DNA of 64,000 nt, taken from NCBI GenBank assembly GCA_964539025.1, contig CAZIFA010000004.1, forward strand, positions 124,001 through 188,000, in the 5' to 3' direction. This DNA comes from Micavibrio_A sp964539025. GTDB lineage: Bacteria; Pseudomonadota; Alphaproteobacteria; Micavibrionales; Micavibrionaceae. This document shows positions 8,479-16,370 of the stretch, piece after piece (positions within the stretch are counted from its first letter, which is position 1; every line of letters begins with the position of its first letter). The position numbers and the translations under genes were made by a program. The notes under the pieces are model-generated. The model was not told the DNA's origin and did no database searches. It saw only the letters and a list, made by a program, of their open reading frames with translations.

Positions 8479-9509
8479 CAGGGTGAATCTTCAAACAACT
8501 GATCCTGCAACGGTGTTTTTGGCGTAAGGCCGAAATACTGATACCCCTTGGCGGAAATAACGCGCCCGCGCGGCGTGCGTTGAACAAAGCCCTGCTGTAA
8601 CAGGTAAGGCTCAACCACATCTTCGATCACATCGCGTTGCTCGGATAACACGGCGGCGATGGTTTCAATCCCCACCGGCCCGCCGGAATAATTTTCGATG
8701 ATGATGTTGAGGTAACGCCGATCCATCCCATCGAGCCCCGAATTATCGACATCGAGTTTGGTCAGCGCGGCATCCGCCTGCTTGGCATTGATCGTTTTGT
8801 GTCCGTCAACAGCAGCAAAATCACGCACGCGTCTTGTGAGCCTTCCCGCAATCCGCGGTGTGCCGCGCGAACGTTTTGCAATTTCCATCGCGCCATCATC
8901 GCTTAAATTCATGCCCAAAATCCGCGCCGAGCGCATGACGATTTTCGTCAGTTCCTCATGATTGTAAAATTCTAGCCGCAACGGAATCCCGAAACGATCG
9001 CGCAGCGGATTGCTCAAAAGCCCCGATCTCGTCGTCGCGCCGATCAATGTAAACGGCGGCAAATCAATCTGCACCGATCTTGCCGCAGGTCCCTCGCCGA
9101 TAATCAAATCGAGCTTGCGGTCTTCCATCGCGGGATAAAGAATTTCCTCAACCGCGGTATTCAAACGATGAATCTCATCGATAAACAAAACATCGTGCGG
9201 CTGAAGATTTGTTAAGATGGCGGCGAGATCGCCCGCGCGCGCAATCACCGGGCCGCTTGTGCCGCGAAACCCGACGCCCAGTTCCTTGGCGATAATCTGC
9301 GCCAATGTCGTCTTTCCCAATCCCGGCGGGCCGAACAATAAAACATGGTCCATGCAATCGCCGCGCGACTTTGCAGCATCGATAAAAACTTTTAAGTTTT
9401 CACGCACCTGTTTCTGGCCCGTGAAATCGGATAACTTATCCGGGCGCAGCGGATTTTCTTCGAATTTTTCGCCGTCATTTAATTCGCGCATCAATGCCGG
9501 ATTTGTCAT
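8478..9509 (-). CDS. ruvB: Holliday junction branch-migration ATPase
   Basis: 343 residues. AAA+ motor that drives branch migration on RuvA-bound junctions. Walker A is GPPGLGKTT (residues about 60-68), Walker B is LFIDEIHRL, sensor 1 is IGATTRSGLLSNPLRDRFG, and the C-terminal winged helix contains YSGGPVGIETIA and GFVQRTPRGR. It is the last gene of the leftward ruvC-ruvA-ruvB set; both gaps in that set hold repeats, so co-transcription is not assured. Confidence 0.98.
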   Translation of the reverse strand: MTNPALMRELNDGEKFEENPLRPDKLSDFTGQKQVRENLKVFIDAAKSRGDCMDHVLLFGPPGLGKTTLAQIIAKELGVGFRGTSGPVIARAGDLAAILTNLQPHDVLFIDEIHRLNTAVEEILYPAMEDRKLDLIIGEGPAARSVQIDLPPFTLIGATTRSGLLSNPLRDRFGIPLRLEFYNHEELTKIVMRSARILGMNLSDDGAMEIAKRSRGTPRIAGRLTRRVRDFAAVDGHKTINAKQADAALTKLDVDNSGLDGMDRRYLNIIIENYSGGPVGIETIAAVLSEQRDVIEDVVEPYLLQQGFVQRTPRGRVISAKGYQYFGLTPKTPLQDQLFEDSP

Positions 9510-9530
9510 GAATTGACCTTTTCATGTTTC

Positions 9531-9618
9531 ACCACAAAGTCACAAAGGACGCAAAGAACCACAGAGTTTTTTTTATAATTTTCTTTGTGATTCTTAGTGT
9601 CCTTTGCGGCTTTGTGGT
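9531..9618. repeat. long inverted repeat between ruvA and ruvB
   Basis: ACCACAAAGTCACAAAGGAC at the left and the mirror GTCCTTTGCGGCTTTGTGGT at the right, with an A/T-rich centre. The arms pair over roughly 35 bases. The same word family (CACAAAG...) is common in intergenic DNA of many bacteria. Confidence 0.8.
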
Positions 9619-9627
9619 TATATTTTT

Positions 9628-10257
9628 TCACGCGCTCAACTCCTTCAACGCCAATCGGATAACATCCGATAACGATAAATCCGCATTATCATTGGCCTGC
9701 TTGACTTGTAGCACAGCCTGAAACGCATCACTCTTGGCGTATCCCAGATTGACGAGCGCGGACACCGCATCATGATCGACGGACGCAGACGCGTTATCCT
9801 GCCTTCCCTTGCCCATTTCTTTTTTGGGCAAAGACGCCGATAGATCGATCTTCCCGGCCTTGTCTTTCAATTCCGTGACGATGCGCACGGCCAATTTTGG
9901 CCCGACGCCATCGGCTGCCTGTATCGCCGCTTTGTCACCGGAAATAATCGCAAAACCCAATCGTTCGGGTGGGCACGTACCCAAAATCGACATACCGACT
10001 TTCGCGCCGACGCCCTGCACGCTCGTGAGCAACCGGAACCATTGCTGCTCCATGGCATCCTTAAATCCGTAAAGATTGATCGCATCTTCGCGTACATGCG
10101 TGTCGATCAAAAGCGAGCAAGCATCGCCCTTTTGTCCCGATTGTTGCAACGTGCGCGGTGAGCAATGGACGAGATACCCCACGCCCGCTACATCAAGTAA
10201 AATGTAATCCGCGCCAAAAGAATCAATGGTTCCTGAAAGTTTACCGATCATAGACAA
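9628..10257 (-). CDS. ruvA: Holliday junction-binding subunit
   Basis: 209 residues. The N-terminal OB fold (MIGKLSGTIDSFGADYILLDV) is followed by two helix-hairpin-helix motifs (LLTSVQGVGAKVGMSIL and AIQAADGVGPKLAVRIVTEL), and the C-terminal domain (DAVSALVNLGYAKSDAFQAV) contacts RuvB. Length and order are normal. The annotated Met at 10257 precedes a second Met two codons later (MIGKL), which may be the real start. Confidence 0.97.
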   Translation of the reverse strand: MSMIGKLSGTIDSFGADYILLDVAGVGYLVHCSPRTLQQSGQKGDACSLLIDTHVREDAINLYGFKDAMEQQWFRLLTSVQGVGAKVGMSILGTCPPERLGFAIISGDKAAIQAADGVGPKLAVRIVTELKDKAGKIDLSASLPKKEMGKGRQDNASASVDHDAVSALVNLGYAKSDAFQAVLQVKQANDNADLSLSDVIRLALKELSA

Positions 10258-10264
10258 CCCCCGT

Positions 10265-10331
10265 TGTCATCCTGAGCGCAGCGAAGGATCTCATGAGATC
10301 CTTCAGTCGCCAATGCTCCTTCAGGATGACA
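10265..10331. repeat. palindromic repeat (family B) between ruvC and ruvA
   Basis: TGTCATCCTGAGCGCAGCGA ... GGATCTCATGAGATCC ... AGGATGACA. Relatives are at 10938, 20248 and, inside valS, 27273. Confidence 0.85.
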
Positions 10332-10354
10332 CCATAAATATAAACTGCCCGTAT

Positions 10355-10867
10355 TCATCTCGCCGCTCCTGCCATAATGCCGCCGAAACGATTGCGCGAT
10401 GTCGCGTGATGCGCATGACAAATCGCAATCGCAATCGCGTCTGCTTCATCCGCGCCTAAAACTTTGCCGACGCTCGGGATCAACGTGCGCACCATCATCT
10501 CAACCTGGTCCTTGGTCGCATGCCCGTTGCCAACCACTGATTTTTTTACGAGGTTGGCGGGATATTCGCTCACCTTCAAGCCAGCCCTTGCCGGAACGAC
10601 CATCGCGACACCGCGCGCGCATTGTAATTTTAACGCAGATGCCGCGTTGTTGTTGACGAAGGTTTCTTCGATGGCTGCCTCCACGGGACTCCATGTCTTG
10701 ATAACGTCCTGCATGCCAAAATCAATCTGGCACAACCGTTCGGCCATCGATAAATCCGGGTCGGTTTTGATCAACCCGCACGTGATGAAGCGCAGACGGT
10801 TGTCTTCCGCCTCGATAATACCCCAACCTGTTTTCTGTAAACCTGGGTCGATCCCGAGAATCCTCAT
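10355..10867 (-). CDS. ruvC: crossover junction endodeoxyribonuclease
   Basis: 170 residues. Holliday junction resolvase with an RNase H-like fold. MRILGIDPGLQKTGWG carries the first catalytic Asp (residue 7); the others lie in EETFVNNNA (Glu), and near the C-terminal DEADAIAIAICHAH. The start is set at 10867, where the family begins (MRILGIDPG); a longer frame to 10915 adds residues that do not belong to the family. Confidence 0.96.
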   Translation of the reverse strand: MRILGIDPGLQKTGWGIIEAEDNRLRFITCGLIKTDPDLSMAERLCQIDFGMQDVIKTWSPVEAAIEETFVNNNAASALKLQCARGVAMVVPARAGLKVSEYPANLVKKSVVGNGHATKDQVEMMVRTLIPSVGKVLGADEADAIAIAICHAHHATSRNRFGGIMAGAAR

Positions 10868-10937
10868 GTCTTTACGATAACACCAAGCCATGAGGCGGCA
10901 AAGCCATAAGAACAAAACGACAACATGTTTACCCCGA

Positions 10938-10998
10938 TGTCATCCTGAGCGCAGCGAAGGATCTCATGAGATTCTTCGGGCTGCGCCCTCAGAATGAC
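10938..10998. repeat. palindromic repeat (family B) between yebC and ruvC
   Basis: TGTCATCCTGAGCGCAGCGA ... ATCTCATGAGAT ... CTCAGAATGAC. It ends two bases before the yebC stop. Confidence 0.8.
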
Positions 10999-11000
10999 CC

Positions 11001-11750
11001 CTAAGCCATAAGTCGTTCCATAATATCGTCAGACACTTCGAAATTCGTAAACACCGTCTGCACGTCATCATTGTCTTCGAGCATATCGATGAGTTTGAGC
11101 ACGGTCTTGGCTGTCTCCTCATCGACGCTCGCATGGACGTTCGGTTTCCACACGAAGCCCGATTTTTCCGGCTCACCGAATTTGGCGATCAGCGCGTCAC
11201 GCACAGCGGCAAAATCATTCACCACGCAGGTGATCTCATGCACCTCGTCCCCGCTCTCGGCATTGTCCGCGCCTGCTTCGATTGCGGCTTCTAACATCTG
11301 GTCTGCCGTGGCTTTGGACGCCGGATAGATAATCTCGCCGACATGGTTGAACATGAAGGACACGGAATTTGTTTCGCCGAGCGATCCTCCAAGCTTGGAA
11401 AAGTACGAGCGAACATCGCCCACCGTGCGCGTGACATTGTCGGTCAAGGCTTCGACGATCACGGCAACGCCGCCCGGCGCGTACCCTTCATATCGGATGT
11501 TTTTGTAATTATCCGTGTTGCCTGCGCCGATGGCCGTATCGATTGCGCGTTTGATCCGGTCATTGGGCATGTTGACGGCGCGGCCAGCCATAATGGCGGC
11601 GCGAAGGCGTGGATTGGTCGATGGATCGGGTCCCGATAGCTTCGCGGCGACAATAATCTCGCGGCCTATCTTGGTGAAAATCTTCCCGCGCTTGGCGTCT
11701 TGCGCGCCTTTGCGGTGCTGAATGTTCTTGAACTTGGAATGACCGGCCAT
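11001..11750 (-). CDS. yebC: YebC/PmpR family regulator
   Basis: 249 residues, full length. MAGHSKFKNIQHRKGAQDAKRG is the invariant N terminus, and NMPNDRIKRAIDTAIG, GGVAVIVEALTDN and AGADNAESGDE follow in family order. YebC proteins bind DNA as regulators, and recent work links the family to translation of proline stretches. The position upstream of ruvC is the usual one. Confidence 0.97.
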   Translation of the reverse strand: MAGHSKFKNIQHRKGAQDAKRGKIFTKIGREIIVAAKLSGPDPSTNPRLRAAIMAGRAVNMPNDRIKRAIDTAIGAGNTDNYKNIRYEGYAPGGVAVIVEALTDNVTRTVGDVRSYFSKLGGSLGETNSVSFMFNHVGEIIYPASKATADQMLEAAIEAGADNAESGDEVHEITCVVNDFAAVRDALIAKFGEPEKSGFVWKPNVHASVDEETAKTVLKLIDMLEDNDDVQTVFTNFEVSDDIMERLMA

Positions 11751-11768
11751 GATGTTTTACTTTCTCTT

Positions 11769-12578
11769 TTAGACTGGAATGTTGTTACGAAGGCGCGGGC
11801 CGACGATGATCGGCTCGATACGTGTGCACAGACCTTTACTATTCGTTTCGATGAAGGTGCCGCAGAACGTCGCCTCGCCATCGGCGGGGACAAGCCGCTC
11901 ACTCGGCGTGCGCTTCACAAAACGATGCAGCGGAATATCTTTTCTCACGCCAATGACGGAATCGTAATCGCCCGTCATGCCGGCGTCGCTTTGATATCCC
12001 GTACCGCCTGGATAAACCTGGCAATCATTGGTCGGCATGTGCGTGTGCGTGCCCACGACTGCGCTCACGCGCCCATCGAAATAATGGCCATAGGCGTTTT
12101 TCTCGGACGTTGCCTCGCCATGCAGATCGACGAAAATCGCATCGACATTCTTGCCCAGCTTATATTCTTTTAGAATCTTATCAAGGCCAACGAACGGGCA
12201 ATCCAGCGCTTCCATAAACAAACGGCACAGCGCATGAACGATCAAAATTTTCTCGCCAGAATCTGTCGTGAACAGATACGTGCCGTTGCCAACCGTTCCC
12301 TCGGGATAATTAAGCGCACGGATCAATTTTGGATCGCGTGCAATGTACGGAATAATCTCCCGCTGATCCCACACATGGTTGCCCGTGGTGATGCAATCTG
12401 CGCCCGCCGCGTAAAATTCCTTACAATTGGATTCCGTCACGCCCAACCCGTGCGCCGCGTTATCGGCATCGACGATCACGCAATCGGCTTTTAAATCTTT
12501 TTTCAATTTGGGCAAATGCTTGGTCACGGCATCGCGTCCCGTTCGCCCCATCACATCGCCCACGAATAAAATACGCAT
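11769..12578 (-). CDS. ymdB: YmdB-type metallophosphoesterase
   Basis: 269 residues. Family TIGR00282, dinuclear-metal phosphodiesterases acting on 2',3'-cyclic nucleotides in Bacillus. Metal ligands are visible in GDVMGRTGRD, DADNAAHG, TTGNHVWD and VDLHGEATSEK ... GTHTHMPTND. It ends 18 bp before yebC and is transcribed with it. The YmdB name is by family; the function in this lineage is untested. Confidence 0.93.
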   Translation of the reverse strand: MRILFVGDVMGRTGRDAVTKHLPKLKKDLKADCVIVDADNAAHGLGVTESNCKEFYAAGADCITTGNHVWDQREIIPYIARDPKLIRALNYPEGTVGNGTYLFTTDSGEKILIVHALCRLFMEALDCPFVGLDKILKEYKLGKNVDAIFVDLHGEATSEKNAYGHYFDGRVSAVVGTHTHMPTNDCQVYPGGTGYQSDAGMTGDYDSVIGVRKDIPLHRFVKRTPSERLVPADGEATFCGTFIETNSKGLCTRIEPIIVGPRLRNNIPV

Positions 12579-12598
12579 TACATTCCTTTATACAATTG

Positions 12599-12695
12599 TG
12601 TCATCCCGACCGAACCCCGGCGAAAGCCGGGGGTAGTGGAGGGATCTTTGCATGACCGATCTGCCATAGATCCCTCGACTACGCTCGGGATGACA
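12599..12695. repeat. palindromic repeat (family A) after fau
   Basis: TGTCATCCCGACCG ... GGAGGGATCTTTG ... AGATCCCTCGACTACGCTCG then GGATGACA. It starts one base after the fau stop on the minus strand. Confidence 0.85.
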
Positions 12696-12696
12696 G

Positions 12697-13263
12697 TTAG
12701 GTTCTAAAATCCTGCACGCCCTGCGGCGTTAAAATCATATCCATCTTCTGGTCATGCTCTTCCATAGGAAGGTTGAACAAAACCGCCTGCGCCGCATAGG
12801 CCACACCGACGGCCAGAATATTGCGCTTTTTGCGAAGCGCGGCAAGCGTCGCGTCATAATGCCCACCGCCACGGCCCAATCTATTGCCCTTGCGATCGAA
12901 CGCCAGCATCGGGACCAGAACGATATCCGGCTCAACCAACTGCTCTTTGGGCGGAACGAACGCGCCAAACGCACCTTTGATGAGGTCGCCCTTCCCATCC
13001 CACAAAGAAAAACTCATTTCGCGGCTGTCTTTGCGCGTGATCGGCAAAGCAACGGTAACGTCCGCCTTGATCAAATCGTCGATGAGAAAACGAACATCGA
13101 TCTCATTCCCGATGGGCCAGTAAGCGGCGACAACCTGCCCGCTCGCCAGCTTCACATGCTTTTGAAACAACGCGCCCATCCCCTCCACATCTTCTGTGTC
13201 GGGGCGAATTTTCTCGCGGTGAAGCAGCGCCTGTTCTCTAAGTTCGTCTTTATCCACATCCAC
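12697..13263 (-). CDS. fau: 5-formyltetrahydrofolate cyclo-ligase
   Basis: 188 residues. ATP-dependent conversion of 5-formyl-THF to 5,10-methenyl-THF. LVPMLAFDRKGNRLGRGGG carries the C-terminal nucleotide/folate-binding signature, followed by HYDATLAAL. In proteobacteria fau sits downstream of zapA and 6S RNA; the same order is seen here, though other genes have entered the interval. Confidence 0.94.
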   Translation of the reverse strand: MDVDKDELREQALLHREKIRPDTEDVEGMGALFQKHVKLASGQVVAAYWPIGNEIDVRFLIDDLIKADVTVALPITRKDSREMSFSLWDGKGDLIKGAFGAFVPPKEQLVEPDIVLVPMLAFDRKGNRLGRGGGHYDATLAALRKKRNILAVGVAYAAQAVLFNLPMEEHDQKMDMILTPQGVQDFRT

Positions 13264-13315
13264 TCACTGTCATCCGGCCTACGTCGGGATGACAACAGTA
13301 GAGAATGTAAGGGGA

Positions 13316-13346
13316 AAATAAAACCCCCGCTTTCGCGAGGGCTTTT
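13316..13346 (-). terminator. Rho-independent terminator
   Basis: On the minus strand: CCCTCGC, GAAA loop, GCGGGGG, then TTTTATTTT. It begins immediately after the stop of the 126-residue exported protein and isolates fau from it. Confidence 0.85.
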
Positions 13347-13347
13347 T

Positions 13348-13728
13348 CTATTTAATAGGAGTGAAAACCGGTTTCGGTGTCGGCAATTTCCATTGTACGT
13401 CGGTGCCAAGCTCCAATACATGGATCTTATTGCCACCAGGTTGATTTTCAATACAGGTGGCGGCTTCAAGCCCTTGCGTGGGCGACAGAGCAGTAACAAG
13501 TTGTGGGTGTTTATTGAAGTAGTTGGCCATTTGAACACAGGTGCCAAGCGTATGAGTGTTATATAGCGCGCCATGTCGGGGAGTTCCGCCTTTGGGAACA
13601 AAGTGTAACGTCACGGGCGGGATGGAAGAAGGCGCTATTTCCTGTGCCGTGGCCTGTTGAAAAGCGGGCGTGGCCATCATTGCAATAGCCAAAAGACCGG
13701 CATTTAAAATTCTATTTCTTTGCATCAA
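13348..13728 (-). CDS. small exported protein, unknown family
   Basis: 126 residues. A signal peptide (hydrophobic LLAIAMMATPAF, cleavage likely after ATAQ near residue 29) is followed by a short periplasmic domain with two Cys residues that could pair (GTCVQMANYF and EAATCIEN). No family is recognised. It has its own promoter-like sequence (13761-13789) and a terminator right after the stop, so it is a monocistronic unit between 6S RNA and fau. Confidence 0.75.
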   Translation of the reverse strand: MMQRNRILNAGLLAIAMMATPAFQQATAQEIAPSSIPPVTLHFVPKGGTPRHGALYNTHTLGTCVQMANYFNKHPQLVTALSPTQGLEAATCIENQPGGNKIHVLELGTDVQWKLPTPKPVFTPIK

Positions 13729-13760
13729 GTTACTCCCTGCTTTGTTTTTTGCTTAAAAAC

Positions 13761-13789
13761 AAGCTACAGAGAGATTTAATTTATGTCAA
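13761..13789 (-). promoter_or_regulatory. sigma-70-like promoter for the 126-residue gene
   Basis: On the minus strand TTGACA, 17-bp spacer, TAGCTT. The -35 is perfect and the -10 weak. It lies about 33 bp upstream of the ATG. Confidence 0.55.
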
Positions 13790-13817
13790 TAAAATATGGG
13801 AAAGATTAATAAATAAA

Positions 13818-13971
13818 GCGCCGCGAGTACCGTGTCCAAATCGGAATTCACACTGGCCCTGATGTACAGGTGGGCCCCAAATAACCGGACCAAGATCCGG
13901 CCAGCGTCAGGTCCCTAGTGAGAACTATTATCGGCCTCTGGAATTAAGTTGGATTCACGAGTACCGCAGCT
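13818..13971 (-). ncRNA. ssrS: probable 6S RNA
   Basis: About 154 nt of non-coding DNA that folds as a rod. The arms TCCAA/TTGGA, AATTC/GAATT and GGCC/GGCC pair in order across the interval, with a closing GCTGC/GCGGC and an inner CCGGA/TCCGG hairpin. A TATAAT box lies six bases upstream of the inferred 5' end on the minus strand. The place, downstream of zapA and upstream of fau in the same direction, is the classical 6S location, and the length fits alphaproteobacterial 6S RNAs. If correct it binds sigma-70 RNA polymerase. No covariance search was possible. Confidence 0.6.
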
Positions 13972-13977
13972 AACCTT

Positions 13978-13983
13978 ATTATA
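13978..13983 (-). promoter_or_regulatory. -10 element of the probable 6S RNA promoter
   Basis: Consensus TATAAT on the minus strand, six bases before the inferred first base (13971). A TTGACA is present at 14012-14017 but 28 bp away, too far to be the partner; the properly spaced -35 is non-consensus. Confidence 0.6.
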
Positions 13984-14115
13984 TCACAGATATGGGGTTT
14001 GCGGGCCGCCCTGTCAAATTTTCAACAAAGGTAAATAGGTTAATTTCAAATATCTTGACTTTCCATAAGATAAATTATAAATTACGCCACATAAATAAAC
14101 TTTGGGAGTTACGAT

Positions 14116-14418
14116 ATGGATACGGCTACTACAGACCCAAATACAGGCGACGCTCCGAAATTGGGCAGACGTAACTTCTTACGCACGACCGCAGGTATCA
14201 CCTGCTTTAGCGTCGTGGGTAGCACAGGCGCCGCTACTGTCAGCTATGTATTTGATGATGCAACCGGTAGCACAGAAGATCAAATGCGCAAGGATTTCCC
14301 GGAGGTAGAATCAAGTCATATCGCCGAGGTCGCAAAAAAACACCGCCACGCAAGTGCGGTCAGAACAGCGCTGCTGGTCGGTTTCGGGACATGGTTGGGT
14401 CTGAATCTCAATAAATAA
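14116..14418 (+). CDS. small membrane protein with twin-arginine motif (paralogue A)
   Basis: 100 residues. GRRNFLRTTAG (Arg18-Arg19) looks like a Tat signal, followed by a hydrophobic segment (about residues 26-44), a middle region with MRKDFPEVESSHIAE and a second hydrophobic segment near the C terminus (ALLVGFGTWLGLNL). It shares this plan and the RKDFP word with the gene at 14949. A TTGACT-box promoter lies at 14055. Function unknown; whether the arginine pair directs Tat export or merely anchors the protein is open. Confidence 0.65.
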   Translation: MDTATTDPNTGDAPKLGRRNFLRTTAGITCFSVVGSTGAATVSYVFDDATGSTEDQMRKDFPEVESSHIAEVAKKHRHASAVRTALLVGFGTWLGLNLNK

Positions 14419-14487
14419 TTCACCCAAAGATTGGGTAACATTGACACATACCCCCCTATTTCGTAAGGCTTTGGCAGGAGAGTTGCC

Positions 14488-14850
14488 ATGGCGCCAAGCT
14501 ATACAGAAGCAGAACTTAGGGCCTTTCAAGAAAGAAAAGGCATTACGAAATATGAAAGCGACGGCAGGAACCGCAGTCGTCGCGGCACATTGTTAAAAAT
14601 CGAAGATATGTCCGCCGATGAGATCAAAAAATACAACGGTAAATTTCTTCTCACCGTTCACTTTGCCGATGTAAATAGAGACGTGCTTGTCGCCGTGCGG
14701 GAAGATCTCGCCGAAGGGTTGGTAAAGGGACAAATCTATGATTTTCCTCTGGTTCCCAGACACACATCTTTTACCGCTGACAAAGCAAGAGGAAACGTCG
14801 TTAAGAAAGTGGCCTTCAGGCTCTTTGCAAAACCCACCCTCGCGCGTTAA
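14488..14850 (+). CDS. hypothetical protein between the twin-arginine paralogues
   Basis: 120 residues, basic and soluble, with no signal peptide. A charged N-terminal half (YTEAELRAFQERKGITKY) precedes a beta-rich C-terminal half (FLLTVHFADVNRDVLVAV). CAGGAG lies eight bases before the ATG and a TTGACA sits at 14441. No family is recognised. The same direction and close spacing suggest it belongs with its neighbours. Confidence 0.6.
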   Translation: MAPSYTEAELRAFQERKGITKYESDGRNRSRRGTLLKIEDMSADEIKKYNGKFLLTVHFADVNRDVLVAVREDLAEGLVKGQIYDFPLVPRHTSFTADKARGNVVKKVAFRLFAKPTLAR

Positions 14851-14948
14851 AAACCCTTGGTTTTTCAGCCACTAACACCAATTCTGTTGCTTTTCATAAC
14901 ACTTGAAGATATACTCCCCCCCCATAACAAAAACAAACGGGAAGTTAT

Positions 14949-15218
14949 ATGATGTTGACGCGTCGTAGTGTTATTCGTGCATTGGGAGTTGGCGGCGGTA
15001 TGGGGCTGAGCACTGGCCTCTTCTACGGTTACCTCGAACGTATTGCGGACGAGCGTGAAGACCGGAGAGATACTTTGCGCAAAGATTTTCCCGGCGCGTC
15101 CGAAGAAACCATCAAACGTGTTGTAGATCGTTTCGGCAACGAGACGATTGTGACGGTAGGACTTTGCACTGGTGCAGCCGTTGCTACCACGCTGGCTTTG
15201 AAAATCGGAATTAAATAA
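14949..15218 (+). CDS. small membrane protein with twin-arginine motif (paralogue B)
   Basis: 89 residues. TRRSVIRALGVGGG (Arg5-Arg6) is followed by a hydrophobic stretch to about residue 27, a charged middle (RDTLRKDFPGASEETIKRV) and a C-terminal hydrophobic segment (VGLCTGAAVATTLAL). It is a paralogue of the gene at 14116 by plan and by the RKDFP motif. A second Met at position 2 is an equally good start. GGGAAG lies nine bases upstream. Confidence 0.62.
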   Translation: MMLTRRSVIRALGVGGGMGLSTGLFYGYLERIADEREDRRDTLRKDFPGASEETIKRVVDRFGNETIVTVGLCTGAAVATTLALKIGIK

Positions 15219-15258
15219 GAAATCTAAGCATCCCCGCGCGGGCAATAAAAACATGTCA

Positions 15259-15382
15259 AACGCGAAGGTTCGAAGTAACGAAGGAAAACTTCGTCCCTTC
15301 GGTTCTTCGTGTTAAAAACTTAAACCACAGATAAACACCGATGAACGCAGATATCCGTGTTTATCCGTGTCCATCTGTGGTT
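15259..15382. repeat. two intergenic inverted repeats
   Basis: 15259-15310 is a CGAAGG...CTTCG hairpin. 15323-15382 has AACCACAGAT mirrored by ATCTGTGGTT, with an inner ATCCGTGTTTATCCGTG direct repeat. The second is of the widespread ACCACAGAT...ATCTGTGGT type. No gene is seen between 15219 and 15474. Confidence 0.8.
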
Positions 15383-15403
15383 CATTTTTTTGTAATAAAG
15401 TTA

Positions 15404-15432
15404 CAAAAAAAATCCCGGCTTTCTGCCGGGAT
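15404..15432 (-). terminator. Rho-independent terminator after zapA
   Basis: Minus strand ATCCCGGC, AGAAA loop, GCCGGGAT, then eight T. It ends the zapA transcript 42 bp after its stop, so 6S RNA must have its own promoter. Confidence 0.88.
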
Positions 15433-15474
15433 TAAAATTGTATGGCCCTAGGAAGGCTCTACATAAAAAACTCT

Positions 15475-15816
15475 TTACAGTTTTTGCAGGTTACCGGCGA
15501 TCTGGTCTATACGTGCGGCGAGAAGATCAATAGCGGAGACTATGGCCTCTTCCTCCTCATCGCTCATACGGATGCCGACGGCGGCTTGCTGCTTAACGGC
15601 GGGGATTCCACCCGACTTCATATCGGCGATTTCATCGGCCAGAATGATGGCCGTCAAAACCAACAGATGTGATTCATTGCTCGCTGCGCCTGCGCGCGCG
15701 ATTTCCTTTAAACGAAAATCGACATAACGGGCCAGTTCCTGAACCCGTCTTTCTTGCCCGTCGTCACAGGCGATGCCGTAATTGCGTCCGTTGATCGTGA
15801 TGCTGATTTCTGCCAT
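15475..15816 (-). CDS. zapA: cell division protein ZapA
   Basis: 113 residues. FtsZ-ring bundling factor. N-terminal MAEISITINGRNYGIACDDG and VQELARYVDFRLKEI match the family, followed by the helical NESHLLVLTAIILADE and a C-terminal coiled coil. It is coupled to the upstream gene by a TAATG overlap. Confidence 0.93.
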   Translation of the reverse strand: MAEISITINGRNYGIACDDGQERRVQELARYVDFRLKEIARAGAASNESHLLVLTAIILADEIADMKSGGIPAVKQQAAVGIRMSDEEEEAIVSAIDLLAARIDQIAGNLQKL

Positions 15817-16082
15817 TACCCGCGCCCTTCCTTCAGGATCGTTTCAACCTGATTGATCGCATGATCAAGGCGTGTCGCCAGCATGCGGACATTGACGGGG
15901 TTAAAATTGGATGCGTTCTGGCCTGCGGTGATCGCGCCGAACAAATCCGTCTGCGGAACATTGCTCTTCTTTGCAGCAGAAGCAACAGGGGTCGGCAATG
16001 CTTTCTTGGTTTCAATGGCTTTTTCGAGCTTCACCACGGCGGATGCCAGTTTATCGATGGATTTTTTGATAGTGGCGCTCAC
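15816..16082 (-). CDS. small coiled-coil protein upstream of zapA
   Basis: 88 residues. An N-terminal helix (IKKSIDKLASAVVKLEKAI) and a C-terminal helix (VRMLATRLDHAINQVETIL) flank an Ala/Pro linker. Small helical proteins of this kind (DUF4164-like) usually precede zapA in alphaproteobacteria. Its stop overlaps the zapA start by one base, so translation is coupled and a role with ZapA or FtsZ is likely by context only. Confidence 0.75.
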   Translation of the reverse strand: MSATIKKSIDKLASAVVKLEKAIETKKALPTPVASAAKKSNVPQTDLFGAITAGQNASNFNPVNVRMLATRLDHAINQVETILKEGRG

Positions 16083-16231
16083 GTCTCAGATCCCTTTTTG
16101 CATTCGCAAATGGTCATTTATATTTCGCTGATGTACTTATTTATGACCGCCGCGCGGCGCGGGTCAAGCCTTGCGTAAAGCTATACACAGGTTTTCCCTA
16201 TCTTTTTATTCCTGCCTCACTCTCTACGTTC

Positions 16232-16319
16232 GTCATCCCGAGCGCGCAAAGCGCGGAGGGATCTATGCCCTACCCGTTTCCCCCCAAAGATTCCTCACCC
16301 TAAAGGGTTCGGAATGACA
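16232..16319. repeat. degenerate palindromic repeat (family A)
   Basis: GTCATCCCGAGCGCG ... GGAGGGATCTATG ... GGTTCGGAATGACAG. It ends 16 bp before the -35 of the next gene. Confidence 0.7.
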
Positions 16320-16335
16320 GATGGTGAAAAACCTC

Positions 16336-16364
16336 TTGACAAACTAGGAATTATATCCTATGAT
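16336..16364 (+). promoter_or_regulatory. near-consensus sigma-70 promoter, leaderless layout
   Basis: TTGACA, exactly 17 bp, TATGAT. Six bases separate the -10 from the ATG at 16371, so transcription would begin at or next to the start codon. Confidence 0.8.
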
Positions 16365-16370
16365 GGGTCC

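Noticed and set aside
14012..14017. TTGACA as -35 of the 6S RNA promoter
   Set aside because: It is 28 bp from the TATAAT, too far for sigma-70.
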